From BQJU01 sp965229635 (GTDB lineage: Bacteria > Bacteroidota > Bacteroidia > Chitinophagales > Saprospiraceae): a stretch of 64,000 nt of DNA. The stretch is taken from assembly GCA_965229635.1 (NCBI GenBank), contig OZ245894.1, positions 4,154,001 through 4,218,000 of the forward strand, read 5' to 3'. Both the position numbers and the translations under genes were made by a program. Every line of letters begins with the position of its first letter. Position 1 is the first letter of the stretch. Below are positions 42,938 through 51,709 of the stretch, one piece after another. The notes below the pieces were generated by a model that worked only from the letters and a program-made list of their open reading frames with translations, was not told the DNA's origin and ran no database searches.

Positions 42938-44094
42938 CAGGTGCGGTTGAGCATTTGGTTTTTGAATTCGTTGAGCTGCCAAATGGCAAAAAAAGGCTGA
43001 CGGCGGTAGTGGCTGGCCAGCTTATAGTGGATCTTCTGTCGATTGAGCCACGGGCCATGACGCCACACTGCTCCCATTCTGGGAATGCGATCCGGCTGAT
43101 CAGCCAAATGTGTCAACTTTCCCGAAGTAGTGGCCAAATAGCCATTATCACGGGCCAGTTGATGACCTTCTGGAGTATTGTCGCCGTGGGGCCAGCAGAG
43201 AAATTGTACGGGCTTTCCCAGGTGGCTTTCAATAATTTTCTTCGAGTCCACCACTTCGTAGTGCAGTCGTTTTTGGTAGTCTGCCTCGGATTCAACCTGG
43301 TTAATGAGCTGGTCTTTTTGCAGGTATTCCAAGTGTATCGTTCTGACCTTTCCTTCGTAATCAGCGCGATTTTCTTCCACGCTTAGGTCGTATTCGCGAG
43401 CTGTGGCCGCTGTTTCTTCCAAAAATTGAGGATTAATCTGATGCTTGCGCACAATGGCGGCCGAAGCCTCCTGAAAAATGGGTGTTCCCCAGGGCAAATG
43501 CTCTGTAAATTGCTCATCACGCATGTAGGTGGCTTTGATGCCCGGTACCGTATTCCAGATGGGATATACCCCGTTTGGGCCACCGTAATAAAAGCTGCTG
43601 ATTTTCGGCCCGGAAACGTACTTGTCATGACTCATCGTATGCGACTGTATATCCACTAGTCCCGATTCCTGCATCTTTCTAACTTCCGCCCAGGTCAAAA
43701 AACCGCGCCCTTCCAGTTCTTCCAGTTGGCATTCGCCCTTCCAAACATTTTCCAGGGTGGGCCGCACGGTTTCTCCAGCCTCAATACACTCCGGAGCAAC
43801 GAAGAGCGTAAAACGCATCTGATACTTCTTGATCAAGGGAAAACCATACACCCAATTGTCGAGAAAACCGTCATCAAACGACAGGCAAACCTCATCGTGC
43901 CTGGCGCTGGCTCTTCCCTGACGAATATCCAGCCAGCGATCCAAAAAGACGGTCTTCATGCGTTTGTCTTTCAGGTAAATCAGCTGATCTTCAAAGTCTT
44001 GCAGCCGGTGTGTCAAGAATTTAAACGGCCAGCCATCAAAGAATTTTGGGGCTACGGAATGGTAGTAGAGTACCGGTGGACTAATGGTTTTCAT
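42937..44094 (-). CDS. Polysaccharide deacetylase
   Basis: The 385-residue product has a NodB core: VLYYHSVAP, VCLSFDDGFLDNW with the acidic pair, the histidine pair in DIQSHTMSHDKY, and FLCWPHGDNTPEGH (separate motifs). The segment between the first and second motifs is long and includes WAEVRKMQESGLV. The C-terminal 80 residues (RIPRMGAVWRHGPWLN onward) are outside the core. It deacetylates a glycan or precursor. Its start is 14 bases inside the preceding glycosyltransferase gene, so it is translated together with it. Confidence 0.84.
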   Translation of the reverse strand: MKTISPPVLYYHSVAPKFFDGWPFKFLTHRLQDFEDQLIYLKDKRMKTVFLDRWLDIRQGRASARHDEVCLSFDDGFLDNWVYGFPLIKKYQMRFTLFVAPECIEAGETVRPTLENVWKGECQLEELEGRGFLTWAEVRKMQESGLVDIQSHTMSHDKYVSGPKISSFYYGGPNGVYPIWNTVPGIKATYMRDEQFTEHLPWGTPIFQEASAAIVRKHQINPQFLEETAATAREYDLSVEENRADYEGKVRTIHLEYLQKDQLINQVESEADYQKRLHYEVVDSKKIIESHLGKPVQFLCWPHGDNTPEGHQLARDNGYLATTSGKLTHLADQPDRIPRMGAVWRHGPWLNRQKIHYKLASHYRRQPFFAIWQLNEFKNQMLNRT

Positions 44095-45199
44095 AAATCA
44101 ATTCGATTTCCCGAAGGTGTTTTTTTACGTCAAATTGCTCCCGGATGTAGTGGCTTTTTTCGTAGGCTATTTCCGCTAAAGCGGGATAGTTTTTAATGGC
44201 TTTCGCCAAATTATGTTCCAGAGCAAGCATATTGGTTGGATCACCGAGCAAGAAGGCGGATTCGCCACCGTGAATTTCCTGGAATACTGGCACGTTGCTT
44301 GTTAGAATCGGCAATCCGGTAAGTAGGGCTTCCGCCAAAACATTGCCAAATGATTCGTAGGCACTAAGAAACAAAAACAAATCGACTGAGGCATAAAACC
44401 CGGCCATATCCTGTACATGACCATGGAAGATGATTCGATCCGCATAGGGCGTTTGCTGCGCCTGAATTTCCAGTTCCGGTCTTAGCGGGCCATCGCCGGC
44501 CAGGTGTAGCTCCAAATTGGGGTCTTCCGCGGCAAATTTGCTAAACAGCTGAATGACTAAATGCACATTTTTACCGGGATTCAGTCGCCCGATGTAGCCC
44601 ATGCGTTTCAGTTCAGTTCGCAAGTGGCGCTTTTCCCAATAAGGATCAATTTCAAAACCGTTATAGATCAATTTCAAGGGAATATTTAAAACCTTATCCT
44701 GGAAGATTTCCGTACTGTGTTTTGAATTGCAGACAAAGTCAATCTTGCCCGTCCATTTTGCGAGCAGCCACGACAAAATCCAGGCCGATTTCAGATAGAC
44801 TTTTTCGATAGGTTTTGTCCAGTAAATTGTACCGCGAATGTGGTAGAGTGGTCGTTTGGCGCCAGCCAGCAGAGTGAGCAACAGCACAATTGGTCCGGCA
44901 TTTAGCAAGTGAAAAAGATCATGGCGGTGCTTCCGGCAATATTTGAAGTAGTTGATATACGTATTACCAGCCAGATTTCCTCCCAGGGTCACATCAACTT
45001 TTGATTCATCATAAATGGTGTTTTCCGTTGCCCGCAGGCCAAAGACCGACAGCTTGCGCCGGTTGGAGTATTCTTCCACAAAGTGATTGACCCCAAGTTC
45101 AATGCCTCCAATGCCAATGCGCCAGATCACGTAGTGCACCGGTAGGGTAGTGGTGGCACTTTTTTTCAGTTCGTCCTTAATTTGTGTGGACTTAATCAT
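44081..45199 (-). CDS. Family 4-type glycosyltransferase
   Basis: The 372-residue GT-B protein has VIWRIGIGGIELGVNHFVEEYS near the start, LKRMGYIGRLNPGKNVHLVIQLF in the middle and LFLSAYESFGNVLAEALLTGLPILTSNVPVFQEI with the E-x7-E donor motif (separate motifs). It transfers a sugar from a nucleotide donor in the cytosol. Its start codon overlaps the end of the asparagine synthetase gene, and its end overlaps the deacetylase gene. Confidence 0.88.
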   Translation of the reverse strand: MIKSTQIKDELKKSATTTLPVHYVIWRIGIGGIELGVNHFVEEYSNRRKLSVFGLRATENTIYDESKVDVTLGGNLAGNTYINYFKYCRKHRHDLFHLLNAGPIVLLLTLLAGAKRPLYHIRGTIYWTKPIEKVYLKSAWILSWLLAKWTGKIDFVCNSKHSTEIFQDKVLNIPLKLIYNGFEIDPYWEKRHLRTELKRMGYIGRLNPGKNVHLVIQLFSKFAAEDPNLELHLAGDGPLRPELEIQAQQTPYADRIIFHGHVQDMAGFYASVDLFLFLSAYESFGNVLAEALLTGLPILTSNVPVFQEIHGGESAFLLGDPTNMLALEHNLAKAIKNYPALAEIAYEKSHYIREQFDVKKHLREIELIYENH

Positions 45200-47007
45200 T
45201 GATTTTTCATCCAGTTGATCAGCACCAATAGCCGCCAGATCATGTTGTAATTGTCCTCCTTGCCGTCCAGGTGCAAATGGGTCAATTGTTTCACCTTTTT
45301 GATATCGATATTGGGTATATCCCGCAGGTTTTGCTCGCTTAGTGTATCAAGCAGGTAGGATTTCAATTTATCGCGGAACCACAACCGCAGCGGCATGGCA
45401 AAACCGGCCTTCCGACGGTCAAAAATTTGGCGTGGTACATATTCATAAAGCACTTCCTTAAGGATATGCTTTTTCTCTCCCTGATGGTATTTATACTCGG
45501 TGGGCAGCGACCGTGCAAATTCCACCACCCGGTAGTCCAGCAATGGTGAACGCCCTTCCAGGGAAAAGGCCATCGTTGAGCGGTCTGCCTTGGTGTTGAC
45601 ATCCTCAATCAGATAGGTTTTGATATCAAAATCGGAGATGCGTTCCAGCAGTGGTTTTTCGGAAGTGAGATAACGAAAATATTCCTTATTGTCGCCCAGC
45701 GCCCGGTTGGTCATCCACTCATCATCCATTGAAGCGGCTTTCTGATAATAGAGGTCATTGACATCCTGCGTAAGAATACCTTTTGGACGGGCATAGCGGT
45801 GGTTGCGATGGGGCGAAAAGGAATAGCCCAGTGCCACCAGATGACGCAGCCCGCGTGGAATCTTAAAAATGCGTTCTCTTTCCAGAATCTTATCATAGCG
45901 TTTGTATCCCAAAAAGTTTTCGTCCCCGGCATCGCCGCTGAGGGCTACGGTGACGTACTTGCGGGTGTATTTGGCCAGCAGCAGGGAAGGCAGCGCCGAG
46001 GCATTGGCAAAGGGCTCGTCAAAGTATTTGTACAAATCTTCAATCAACTCAATGCCCTCCTGGTAATTGCAATGGATTTCGGTGTGATCGGTCTTGAGGT
46101 GGTCGGCTACCTGCCGGGCGTAGCGACTTTCGTCAAAACTTTCCTCCTCAAATTTCACACAAAAGGTCCTGACCGGCGTTTGCCGCGTCGACTGGGCCAG
46201 GGCCGCTACCAGGGAAGAATCTACACCACCACTCAAAAAGATACCCACCGGCACATCGGCAATCATGCGTTTTTTTACTGAATCGGTCAGCAAGTGATGC
46301 AATTGGGCTTTGGCATCGTCGAAAGAAAGGTCGGTGAAGTGATTTTCGGTGGAAATATCCCAGTAGGGATAATCGGCAAAGGACTTGCTTCTTAAGTCAT
46401 AGGTGAAGGAATGGCCGGCCCGCAATTTATAAACCCCTTCGTAGATCGACCGGGGCTCAGAAATGTAATCCCATTTCAAAAATTGAGCCACTGCCTTTTC
46501 GTCTACCTTCAGGTCGTTGCCCACCGCAATCTGCGAGGGTTGTGAGGCAAACTCAAACCGCTCATTCCGTAAGGTATAATAAAAGGGCTTCTGACCGGTT
46601 CGATCCCTTGCCCCAAACAGGATTTTCTGCTTTTTATCGTATATCACAAAGGCAAACATGCCGTTGAAATGATGCACACATTCCGGCCCAAATGCCAGAT
46701 AGGCCGCACAAATGGCTTCTGTATCGGAAGTAGTGGAGAAGGCATACCCCTCCGCCTCCAGCCGATTGCGGATCTCCGGAAAATTGTAGACTTCCCCGTT
46801 GTAAACGATGGATACGTGCCGGTAATCAAACGGCTGGTTGGAGCGCGCATCCAGGTCGACAATGGAGAGGCGATTATGACCAAAAACGACCTCATTGTCG
46901 TAATTGCGCCAGGCGGAATGATCCGGCCCGCGAAAGCGAACGCGCGCCAGTTTGGCTTCTACCAATTCGGCACTGATGATCTGTGTATTTCCGTATATGC
47001 CACACAT
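45196..47007 (-). CDS. asnB: Asparagine synthase-like amidotransferase (glutamine-hydrolysing)
   Basis: The 603-residue protein is complete: MCGIYGNTQI with Cys2, VRFRGPDHSAW, IVYNGEVYNFPEIR, the PP-loop VGIFLSGGVDSSLVAAL, VALSGDAGDENFLGYKRY, and FSLEGRSPLLDYRVVEF with RRKAGFAMPLRLWF (separate motifs). It uses glutamine-derived ammonia to amidate a carboxylate through an adenylate. In this locus the acceptor is more likely a sugar acid than aspartate. It is clearly different in sequence from the copy at 35044, so the two probably have distinct acceptors. Confidence 0.88.
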   Translation of the reverse strand: MCGIYGNTQIISAELVEAKLARVRFRGPDHSAWRNYDNEVVFGHNRLSIVDLDARSNQPFDYRHVSIVYNGEVYNFPEIRNRLEAEGYAFSTTSDTEAICAAYLAFGPECVHHFNGMFAFVIYDKKQKILFGARDRTGQKPFYYTLRNERFEFASQPSQIAVGNDLKVDEKAVAQFLKWDYISEPRSIYEGVYKLRAGHSFTYDLRSKSFADYPYWDISTENHFTDLSFDDAKAQLHHLLTDSVKKRMIADVPVGIFLSGGVDSSLVAALAQSTRQTPVRTFCVKFEEESFDESRYARQVADHLKTDHTEIHCNYQEGIELIEDLYKYFDEPFANASALPSLLLAKYTRKYVTVALSGDAGDENFLGYKRYDKILERERIFKIPRGLRHLVALGYSFSPHRNHRYARPKGILTQDVNDLYYQKAASMDDEWMTNRALGDNKEYFRYLTSEKPLLERISDFDIKTYLIEDVNTKADRSTMAFSLEGRSPLLDYRVVEFARSLPTEYKYHQGEKKHILKEVLYEYVPRQIFDRRKAGFAMPLRLWFRDKLKSYLLDTLSEQNLRDIPNIDIKKVKQLTHLHLDGKEDNYNMIWRLLVLINWMKNQ

Positions 47008-47078
47008 AAATTTGGGAAGAATTGTTTTGTTGGAAGAATTGGGGAAATGGACGCGATTTCCCTCAATTCAAAATATTT

Positions 47079-48530
47079 TTAGGTTGTGGAATGATGTACC
47101 AAATTATGCTCTTCTTGTTCTTGCTCTTCCTCCCGGTGATAAGTGTTGTTGTAAATCAGGGCAGCCATACTGAAAAACATACCCTGGATCAGGCCCGGGC
47201 TGACATAGTTGTACATCGAAAACAATTGCTCTGAGGAGGAATGTATGATAAACCAGGACAAGAAGGTGATGATAAACAAAAGCAAGGCATGTTTGGCCGG
47301 TTCGTCTGGAGGCGCATTAATACTTCGGAAGAATAAACCAATGCAAAAATAGCTGAAAAACCAGGCCATCAGGACGAACCCGATGATGCCACCGTGTAAC
47401 AGGATATTGTGGTTGCCCACGTGGAAATCGTTGTAATCCATAAATCCGTTGGAGAAACCCCAGCCGGTGAGGGGAGATTCTTCCCATTTCTTTAATACCC
47501 TTGGTCCCCGCTCGGTGAGGCGCACCAGGGTTCCTCCAGCCGAGGCGTCACCCTCCGCCAGTTTTTCCAGTGTAAGCATCCGCCGGATGGAGTTTTGGAT
47601 TTGCACCCCAATGATCGGCAATGACTGTGCACCAAACACAAAGATGATTGCGATCAGACCGATTCTCACCAGTCTTTTTGCGCTAACACGCAATACAAAA
47701 ATGGTGGACATGATCAGCAGAAATGAAAGACTAATCGTCCATCCCCTGGTGGCGGAAAGAAAGACGGAAGAAAAATTGGCCGCAATCACCGCATAAAGCA
47801 GCAGTGGATTGAAAAACTTCTTCTTATGAGACAGGAAGAAAAAGGCTCCAAAGTAGGTAAATAGCACAATGCTATCATTGTAAAACCCACGGTAGGTTTT
47901 GTCTTTGCTGACCTCAATGGCAAACCAGACCTTGCGATGAATACCGAAGTATTGTGGCGGCGAAAGACTGGTGGCAATCGTAAAAATCTGTGCACCCAAT
48001 GTGACAAAAGCAATTGGAAACAGATAGGCAAACAGGTCCCGGTACTGTTCGGTTTTGGTCATTAACCTTGGCAATGAATAAAACAGCGCCAGCGGCAACA
48101 ACCACTTGATAATCCGGAACTGCACATTCATGGCCATCGAAACACCCAATACATACCCTTGCACCAGCAGAAAGACGATGTACAGCGCCAAAATCTGCAT
48201 GGGGAAGGTGTAAAATGGCCGGAAGGAAGACTTTTTGAGAGAAGCTTTGTAGATGCTCAGCACAATATAAAGCTGAGATACTTCAATGGCCGGTAATCCG
48301 GGAATGACCGTCAGCAGTGCCTCGTATAGCCCAAAAAAACCAAAGAAGCCATCGGCCAACACCAGGTAGAAACTAAACCAGAAGGCCTCGTTCTCCGACC
48401 GCAAATAAGCAAAGAGGGTACCGATATAAAAGGCTCCACTCAAGTAGGCCGGGGTATAATAATTTAACAACACCGCCACCATGATCAGTGCCAGTAATTG
48501 AAATGCTTCCTTGAGTAGCTTTTTACTCAC
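47079..48530 (-). CDS. O-antigen polymerase/ligase-like membrane protein (Wzy type)
   Basis: The 483-residue product is predicted to have about twelve membrane helices, with a large periplasmic loop in the second half containing the GWTISLSF and TERGPRVLKKWEESPLTGWGFSNGFMDYNDFHVGNHNILLHGG region (as pieces), the usual place of the conserved arginine and histidine residues in Wzy_C/WaaL proteins. It would polymerise or ligate polysaccharide repeat units. The start is a GTG two bases after the preceding gene's end region. The tail is very rich in Glu, Gln and His (YHREEEQEQEEHN). No exosortase-type cysteine-arginine-histidine set was found in it. Confidence 0.8.
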   Translation of the reverse strand: MSKKLLKEAFQLLALIMVAVLLNYYTPAYLSGAFYIGTLFAYLRSENEAFWFSFYLVLADGFFGFFGLYEALLTVIPGLPAIEVSQLYIVLSIYKASLKKSSFRPFYTFPMQILALYIVFLLVQGYVLGVSMAMNVQFRIIKWLLPLALFYSLPRLMTKTEQYRDLFAYLFPIAFVTLGAQIFTIATSLSPPQYFGIHRKVWFAIEVSKDKTYRGFYNDSIVLFTYFGAFFFLSHKKKFFNPLLLYAVIAANFSSVFLSATRGWTISLSFLLIMSTIFVLRVSAKRLVRIGLIAIIFVFGAQSLPIIGVQIQNSIRRMLTLEKLAEGDASAGGTLVRLTERGPRVLKKWEESPLTGWGFSNGFMDYNDFHVGNHNILLHGGIIGFVLMAWFFSYFCIGLFFRSINAPPDEPAKHALLLFIITFLSWFIIHSSSEQLFSMYNYVSPGLIQGMFFSMAALIYNNTYHREEEQEQEEHNLVHHSTT

Positions 48531-48532
48531 CG

Positions 48533-49579
48533 TTAGAGGTTGAGCGTTTGTTTGATGAATGCGGCATTCTTTTCCATAGAATGGTTTTCGTTGATGCGAT
48601 TCGTTAACTGCGCCACCATCTCCAGTCGCTTGTCTTCGTTGTCGAGGTAGTACTGTGTCATTTCTTTGGCTTCTTCAAAGACCTTGACGGCCGGTACACC
48701 ATCAATGCCGCCAAACAACTCGTCTACACCTTCCTGCCATTCCATCAGCGGTAATGCTCCGGAACCCAGTGCTTCGAGCATACGCCAGTGCACGGCGTGC
48801 AGCAATCCCGGATTGGCATCAACCGGTGCTACCTTGGTGGCATTGTACATATCATTTAGCCGTTCTACCGAAATATAACCGGTTCGTTCCTTGTAAGCGC
48901 CTTTTAGTTCCGGGAAGTATTCAAACCACCTTTGCCAGGAGTCGCCACCGTGCAGGTGCAGGTCAAAGCCGGTGAAGTTGCTAATGAAATTGGCCTTTTT
49001 ATAGCCCCAGCTGGTTTTGTAACACATGCCTACATACAACACTTCCGACTTCAATTCATCGTACAATTCAGAAGATAATTCCTTTTTGAAATGCTGCCTG
49101 GGAAAGCTGGGATATAGGTGATGCCCTTGTTTTAGCCCCAGCTTTTTCAGCGCACTGATCCAGAAAGTATCGGTGGTGTAGACCGCATCGGCGTGAAACA
49201 GAATGGGGAGAAAGTGGCGGTTGGTCGGCGTGTAATACGGACAATCGCCGAGGAAGAAGGCTACTTTTGAGCGCTTTTTAAAATGCTGTACGGTTTCCGG
49301 AAGCAGCATCTCGTTGTTGTAAATAAAAACGATATCGGGTTGCAGCCGGTCGTATTCCGTAAGGTAATACTGATTGATTTGTTTGAAATAACGAGCTTCC
49401 CACCGACGGCGAAACTTATCGGGCAGGCGGTAAATCTGGGTGTTGACCCGTTCTTCCCAGCCCTTGATGACGGTTTTGTAATTCAGGGAGTGGACCTCCC
49501 CACCCAGCGATTCAAAAGTATCTTTGATCGTATGAAAAAAACCGTAGTATCCCTGCGGTATCAGTAGCAGAACTTTCAT
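48533..49579 (-). CDS. CgeB-like glycosyltransferase
   Basis: I use the ATG at 49579 (MKVLLLIPQGYYGFFHTI, 348 residues). The sequence has the CgeB/DUF3880-type GT-B layout: YDRLQPDIVFIYNNEMLLP, VAFFLGDCPYYTPTNRHFLP, VLYVGMCYKTSWGYKK and a C-terminal donor region NPGLLHAVHWRMLEALGSGALPLMEW (separate motifs). It probably adds a sugar to the growing repeat unit. It sits between the aminotransferase and polymerase genes. Confidence 0.78.
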   Translation of the reverse strand: MKVLLLIPQGYYGFFHTIKDTFESLGGEVHSLNYKTVIKGWEERVNTQIYRLPDKFRRRWEARYFKQINQYYLTEYDRLQPDIVFIYNNEMLLPETVQHFKKRSKVAFFLGDCPYYTPTNRHFLPILFHADAVYTTDTFWISALKKLGLKQGHHLYPSFPRQHFKKELSSELYDELKSEVLYVGMCYKTSWGYKKANFISNFTGFDLHLHGGDSWQRWFEYFPELKGAYKERTGYISVERLNDMYNATKVAPVDANPGLLHAVHWRMLEALGSGALPLMEWQEGVDELFGGIDGVPAVKVFEEAKEMTQYYLDNEDKRLEMVAQLTNRINENHSMEKNAAFIKQTLNL

Positions 49580-49601
49580 TTGGGGTGTATTTGTTTTGTG
49601 T

Positions 49602-50792
49602 TTAAATGTTGGCAAAGACCTTTTTCACGGCCATCACTACTTTTTCCTTTTCCTCATCAGTCAGGGAAGGGTAGAGGGGAAGCCGTAGCAATCGATTGAA
49701 GAAGGTCATGGACCCCGGAAAATCCGCGTCCGTGCCCAGGTGTTGGTAGTATTTATTGCGGTGCAGTGGTGTATAATGCACATTGGCGTGTACGTTTTCC
49801 GCCCGCAGTGCGTCCATGATCCAGTAGCGCTTTTCTGCCGGAACGAGCATGCCAAAAAGGTGCCAGTTTGGCGTAACGCCTTCCCGGACGTTGATGAAGT
49901 CGAGGCCATCGATGCCGCTTAGCTCCTGTAGATAAAACTCGGCAATTTCTGTCCGGCGATTATTCATCTCCTCCAGTTTGGCCAGTTGGGTGATACCCAA
50001 TGCACCGTTAATGTTCGACTGCACATAACTGCTGCCTTTGTCCACATACTGGTAATAACCACGGGTTTGATTGTCGGTCAGGAAGGAATATTTGTCCGTC
50101 CCTTTTTCCCGCATGATTTTGATGCGGTTGGCAATGTCGTCGTTATTGGTCACCAGTGCACCGCCTTCGCCGGTTGTCAGATTCTTGGTGCCGTGGAAGG
50201 AAAAGGTGCTTACATCAGCGTGATTGCCGGTGTATTGGCCCTTGTATTTGGAGCCAATCGACTGGGCGGTGTCCTGTACTACGTACAGGTTGTGCTTACG
50301 GGCAATGGCGTTGATCTCGTCCATTTCCGGTGGATTACCGGCGTAGTCTACCGGACAGATGGCTACGGTTTTATCCGTAATGTAGGACTCCAGCTTGCTT
50401 ACATCGAGATTTCCACTGTCGGGATAGACATCCGCCAAAACGATCTTCAGATTATTGAGGATGGGCCCCAATGCCGTACTGGTGTAAGTAAAGTTGGGTA
50501 CAATCACCTCGCCACCTGCCGGAAAGTCCTTGACCATAAAAGCAAGGTCCAGGGCGGTGGTAGCGGAATTGAGAAACAGCGCGTGTTTCACACCCAGATA
50601 ATCCTGGAGTTTTTGTTCAAATTCGCGACAAGCGGGGCCATCGCCGCTCACAAAAGTGGAGCGAAGTGCATCCGTCACGGCCTGCACGTCTTCTTCCGTA
50701 ATCATCGGTTTCAGGATGAGAATGGGCGCATCGGCCACGGGGGTACCGCCGGCAAGGGCGAGATGGGTTTGATCGGTAGTTATTGTGGACAT
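49602..50792 (-). CDS. DegT/DnrJ/EryC1-family sugar aminotransferase
   Basis: The ATG at 50792 lies just after the SDR gene and gives 396 residues; an upstream frame extension is not needed. Motifs include FVSGDGPACREFEQKL, ALFLNSATTALDLAF, VDYAGNPPEMDEI, VVQDTAQSIGSKYKG and the active-site lysine in SFHGTKNLTTGEGG (separate motifs), which binds PLP; the lysine rules out the ColD-type dehydratase, where it is histidine. Enzymes with this sequence convert 4-keto-6-deoxy nucleotide sugars to 4-amino sugars, for example GDP-perosamine made from the product of GDP-mannose dehydratase, whose gene is two genes away. That substrate is an inference. Confidence 0.87.
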   Translation of the reverse strand: MSTITTDQTHLALAGGTPVADAPILILKPMITEEDVQAVTDALRSTFVSGDGPACREFEQKLQDYLGVKHALFLNSATTALDLAFMVKDFPAGGEVIVPNFTYTSTALGPILNNLKIVLADVYPDSGNLDVSKLESYITDKTVAICPVDYAGNPPEMDEINAIARKHNLYVVQDTAQSIGSKYKGQYTGNHADVSTFSFHGTKNLTTGEGGALVTNNDDIANRIKIMREKGTDKYSFLTDNQTRGYYQYVDKGSSYVQSNINGALGITQLAKLEEMNNRRTEIAEFYLQELSGIDGLDFINVREGVTPNWHLFGMLVPAEKRYWIMDALRAENVHANVHYTPLHRNKYYQHLGTDADFPGSMTFFNRLLRLPLYPSLTDEEKEKVVMAVKKVFANI

Positions 50793-50794
50793 AG

Positions 50795-51709
50795 TTAGTG
50801 ATTTGCTTTGTACCATTTGATGGCTTCCGCCACGCCTTCCCGGAAGGGAATTTGCGGCTGCCACTTTAATAATTCAGCACCTTTACTGCCTTCTACAGTC
50901 TTGTAGGCGGCACCATCGGGCTTGCTGGGGTCGAGTTTGATATCGCCCTGGTAACCGGTCAGTTCCTTGATCAGCTGGCACATGTCCAGCACCGAAATGC
51001 CGGAGGCAACACCGATGTTGATAAACTCGCTGGTGGGCTCCAGGTCGATGCTGCGGATCATGGCTTCGGCGCCATCGTCAATGTGTAGCCATTCGCGTAC
51101 GGGTTTGCCCGAACCCCAGACATTGACATGGGGGGCATTACTGCGCTTGGCTTCGACAAATTTCATGATCAGCGCACCCAGGGCGTGGGAACGTTCTTCT
51201 TCGAAGTGGTCCTCCGGGCCATACATATTGGATAACACGATGTTGATCACATCCAGTCCGTGTTGCCTTTGATTGGCCCACGAGCCGACCCAAAATGCCT
51301 TACGGACAAAACCGTATACCATCACGGACTCGTGCATGGGGCCATCCCAGATTTCGTCTTCTTTAAACAAGGTAGCTTTCGCCGGATAAACGCAGTTGGA
51401 AATGGGATTAACAATACGCTTTACCCCCGATTCCCGCGCCGCTTTCAGCAGGTTGACATTCATCAGCAGGTTGTTTTCAAACAGATCAGCGGGGTATTTG
51501 TATCCAAACTGAATGCCGCCCACGAAGGAGGCACAATTGAGTAAAACTTCGGGTTTATTCGATTGAAAAAATTCAAGCGTTTGCTGGTAATCGCGTAAAT
51601 CTACGCCCAGGCTGAGCGAGGTCTGGAGGGGCTCAATACCTTTTGATTGTAATTTTTTGACGGTGCGTTTCCCTAAAAATCCGGTCGCACCGGTAACGGC
51701 TATTTTCAT
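50795..51709 (-). CDS. NAD-dependent epimerase/dehydratase (SDR), GDP-fucose synthase-like
   Basis: The 304-residue extended SDR has the Rossmann motif GATGFLGKRT, VLLNCASFVGGI, and VYGFVRKAFWVGSWAN, where the catalytic tyrosine is followed by R rather than K at the +4 position and by K at +5; most SDRs have Y-x3-K. It resembles GDP-L-fucose synthase-type proteins in GDHFEEERSHALGALI-like and GSGKPVREWLHIDDGAEAMI regions (here EDHFEEERSHALGALI). Next to GDP-mannose dehydratase it might reduce or epimerise the 4-keto sugar. The arginine may or may not substitute for the lysine. Its ATG overlaps the TAA stop of the dehydratase gene (TAATG). Confidence 0.78.
   Translation of the reverse strand: MKIAVTGATGFLGKRTVKKLQSKGIEPLQTSLSLGVDLRDYQQTLEFFQSNKPEVLLNCASFVGGIQFGYKYPADLFENNLLMNVNLLKAARESGVKRIVNPISNCVYPAKATLFKEDEIWDGPMHESVMVYGFVRKAFWVGSWANQRQHGLDVINIVLSNMYGPEDHFEEERSHALGALIMKFVEAKRSNAPHVNVWGSGKPVREWLHIDDGAEAMIRSIDLEPTSEFINIGVASGISVLDMCQLIKELTGYQGDIKLDPSKPDGAAYKTVEGSKGAELLKWQPQIPFREGVAEAIKWYKANH

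Noticed and set aside
49602..50792. ColD-type 3-dehydratase for GDP-colitose
   Set aside because: The PLP lysine (GTKNLTTGEGG) is present; ColD has histidine at that position.
49986..50798. 270-codon plus-strand open frame
   Set aside because: Antisense to the DegT aminotransferase gene, which has all expected motifs.
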